Positions 28,305 to 28,979 of a DNA stretch of 28,979 nucleotides are shown piece by piece (position 1 is the stretch's first letter; every line of letters starts with the position of its first letter). The DNA is from an uncultured Lachnospiraceae bacterium (lineage in GTDB: Bacteria; Bacillota; Clostridia; Lachnospirales; Lachnospiraceae). The stretch is taken from contig CAJUBE010000046.1 in the NCBI GenBank assembly GCA_910584725.1, forward strand, positions 1 through 28,979. Reading direction: 5' to 3'. Under the pieces are notes generated by a model. It saw only the letters and a program-made list of their open reading frames with translations. It was not told the DNA's origin and did not search any database. The translations under genes were made by a program, and so were the position numbers.

Positions 28305-28679
28305 ATGACGACGAGAGAGGAAGCGCTGCAGTACGGCATGACGTTTCCTGACGTGTATCAGGACATGCCTTTTCACGACACCAACTGGGTGTTGGTGAGA
28401 TGCGGCGGAAACAGAAAAGCGTTTTTATGGACATATGAATATCAGGGTTCCATGCGGATCAACATCAAGGTGGATCCGGCGTGGCGGGATTTCTGGCGGC
28501 AGACTTACGAGTCTGTGATTCCGGGCTACCACCAGAACAAGGAGCACTGGAACACAGTAATTTTGGACGGTACGATACCCGACGAGGACATCAAACGCAT
28601 GATTGCGGAGAGTTATGATCTGGTAACGGGAGGAAAAAGAAGAGGAACGCGTGTTGAGGATGCAAAGAATGGGAAATAA
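28305..28679 (+). CDS. MmcQ/YjbR family protein
   Basis: A 124-residue protein of the MmcQ/YjbR family (DUF419), a small double-wing DNA-binding-like fold of unknown role. Recognisable segments are TREEALQYGMTFPDVYQDMPF, then FLWTYEYQGSMRINIKVDP, WRDFWRQTYESVIPGYHQNKEHWNTVILDG and a final SYDLVTGGKRR. ATG 28305 has GGAGG (28295-28299) five bases ahead; an ATG four codons earlier precedes that site. The sequence just before the start is identical over 19 bases to that before the permease gene at 12085. The next gene begins inside its last codons. Confidence 0.85.
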   Translation: MTTREEALQYGMTFPDVYQDMPFHDTNWVLVRCGGNRKAFLWTYEYQGSMRINIKVDPAWRDFWRQTYESVIPGYHQNKEHWNTVILDGTIPDEDIKRMIAESYDLVTGGKRRGTRVEDAKNGK

Positions 28680-28979
28680 AAGGAAGTGGAAAAGAACGCT
28701 GCCGGTTCTGCTGGCGGCGCTGTTGTGGGTTGAGGGGACGCTGGGAACGGTCTCTGCGGCGGAGCCCGTCATACAGGGGCTGTCTGTGGAAGCGGAAGGC
28801 AAAGAGACAATGTCCGGGGAACATGCCGGCATCTGTGAGGAGACTATTGCGGTAACGGAAAAGTCGGAAGAATGGGACAAGTCCGCGCTTGCGGCACAGG
28901 AGGCGCCCGGAGAGGGAGAGCAGTCTGGCGGGGAAGGAAATCCGGAGCAGGGCGGCACAGAGACACCCGGAGAGGGAGA
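28669..28979 (+). CDS. Secreted protein with signal peptide, cut by the window end
   Basis: The first 103 codons of a larger gene. A basic start (MGNKRKWKRT) is followed by a hydrophobic stretch (LPVLLAALLWVEGTLG) and a likely signal peptidase site at VSAA-EP (about residue 27). The mature part is acidic and of low complexity, ending in repeated P-G-E-G / E-Q-S-G-G-E-G type linker, as in cell-wall or extracellular proteins of Clostridia. I use ATG 28669, with GAGG (28656-28659) nine bases ahead; ATG 28660 or GTG 28651 in the same frame are alternatives. It overlaps the upstream gene by 11 bases. No catalytic domain is reached, so function is unknown. Confidence 0.75.
   Translation, partial: MGNKRKWKRTLPVLLAALLWVEGTLGTVSAAEPVIQGLSVEAEGKETMSGEHAGICEETIAVTEKSEEWDKSALAAQEAPGEGEQSGGEGNPEQGGTETPGEG

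Noticed and set aside
1..28979. tRNA, rRNA, known riboswitches, replication origin
   Set aside because: No cloverleaf, ribosomal RNA or familiar riboswitch core was seen on either strand by inspection; a covariance-model scan would be needed to exclude weak cases.

Overview
The window reads as a chromosomal segment of a Clostridia bacterium, most likely a gut Lachnospiraceae. Supporting signs are strong AGGAGG-type ribosome sites, ATG/GTG/TTG starts, an intracellular GH51 arabinofuranosidase with a three-gene sugar ABC cassette lacking its own ATPase, a clostridial-type oleate hydratase, type I glutamine synthetase and a soluble chemoreceptor-like protein. This is inferred from gene content; no rRNA or tRNA is present to confirm it.

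Region 1 (1-7930) is an accessory island. It opens with the C-terminal remnant of a large serine recombinase, then becomes visibly AT-rich. It carries a phd-doc toxin-antitoxin pair with an operator over its promoter, a protein with an internally duplicated HEPN-like unit, a GNAT-like protein followed by a 65-residue partner, and a four-gene ABC three-component (ABC-3C) conflict operon: small protein of unknown function, nuclease-like effector, middle component, SMC-like ATPase. Two hairpin terminators and a short tandem repeat close the island.

Region 2 (7930-21530) is more GC-rich and metabolic. It has a D,D-carboxypeptidase-like S11 protein and an aromatic acid exporter-like membrane protein. 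An arabinoside module follows: lipoprotein binding protein, two permeases, GH51 enzyme and LacI-type regulator, with a consensus promoter carrying two palindromes. Then come a TfoX-like protein, a TetR regulator next to a long oleate hydratase, and a hipB-hipA pair.

Region 3 (21530-24500) is mostly on the minus strand and contains decayed genes: a uracil-DNA glycosylase family protein, a broken HAD phosphatase, an intact HAD protein, a type III toxin-antitoxin locus and a YdeI-like protein. The type III locus keeps its promoter, three covarying antitoxin RNA repeats and its attenuating terminator, but the ToxN/AbiQ-family toxin gene is disrupted by an internal deletion with frameshift. I consider this the most informative single observation.

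Region 4 (24500-28979) has a soluble PAS-PAS chemoreceptor-like protein, glnA (minus strand) with a chain of perfect hairpins in its leader, an MmcQ/YjbR protein and the start of a secreted protein cut by the window end.

A family of about 110-base intergenic palindromic elements occurs three times (15431-15544, 17604-17714, 28119-28223). Each has a variable inner hairpin and a conserved terminal hairpin built on GAGAATGCC/GGCATTCTC.
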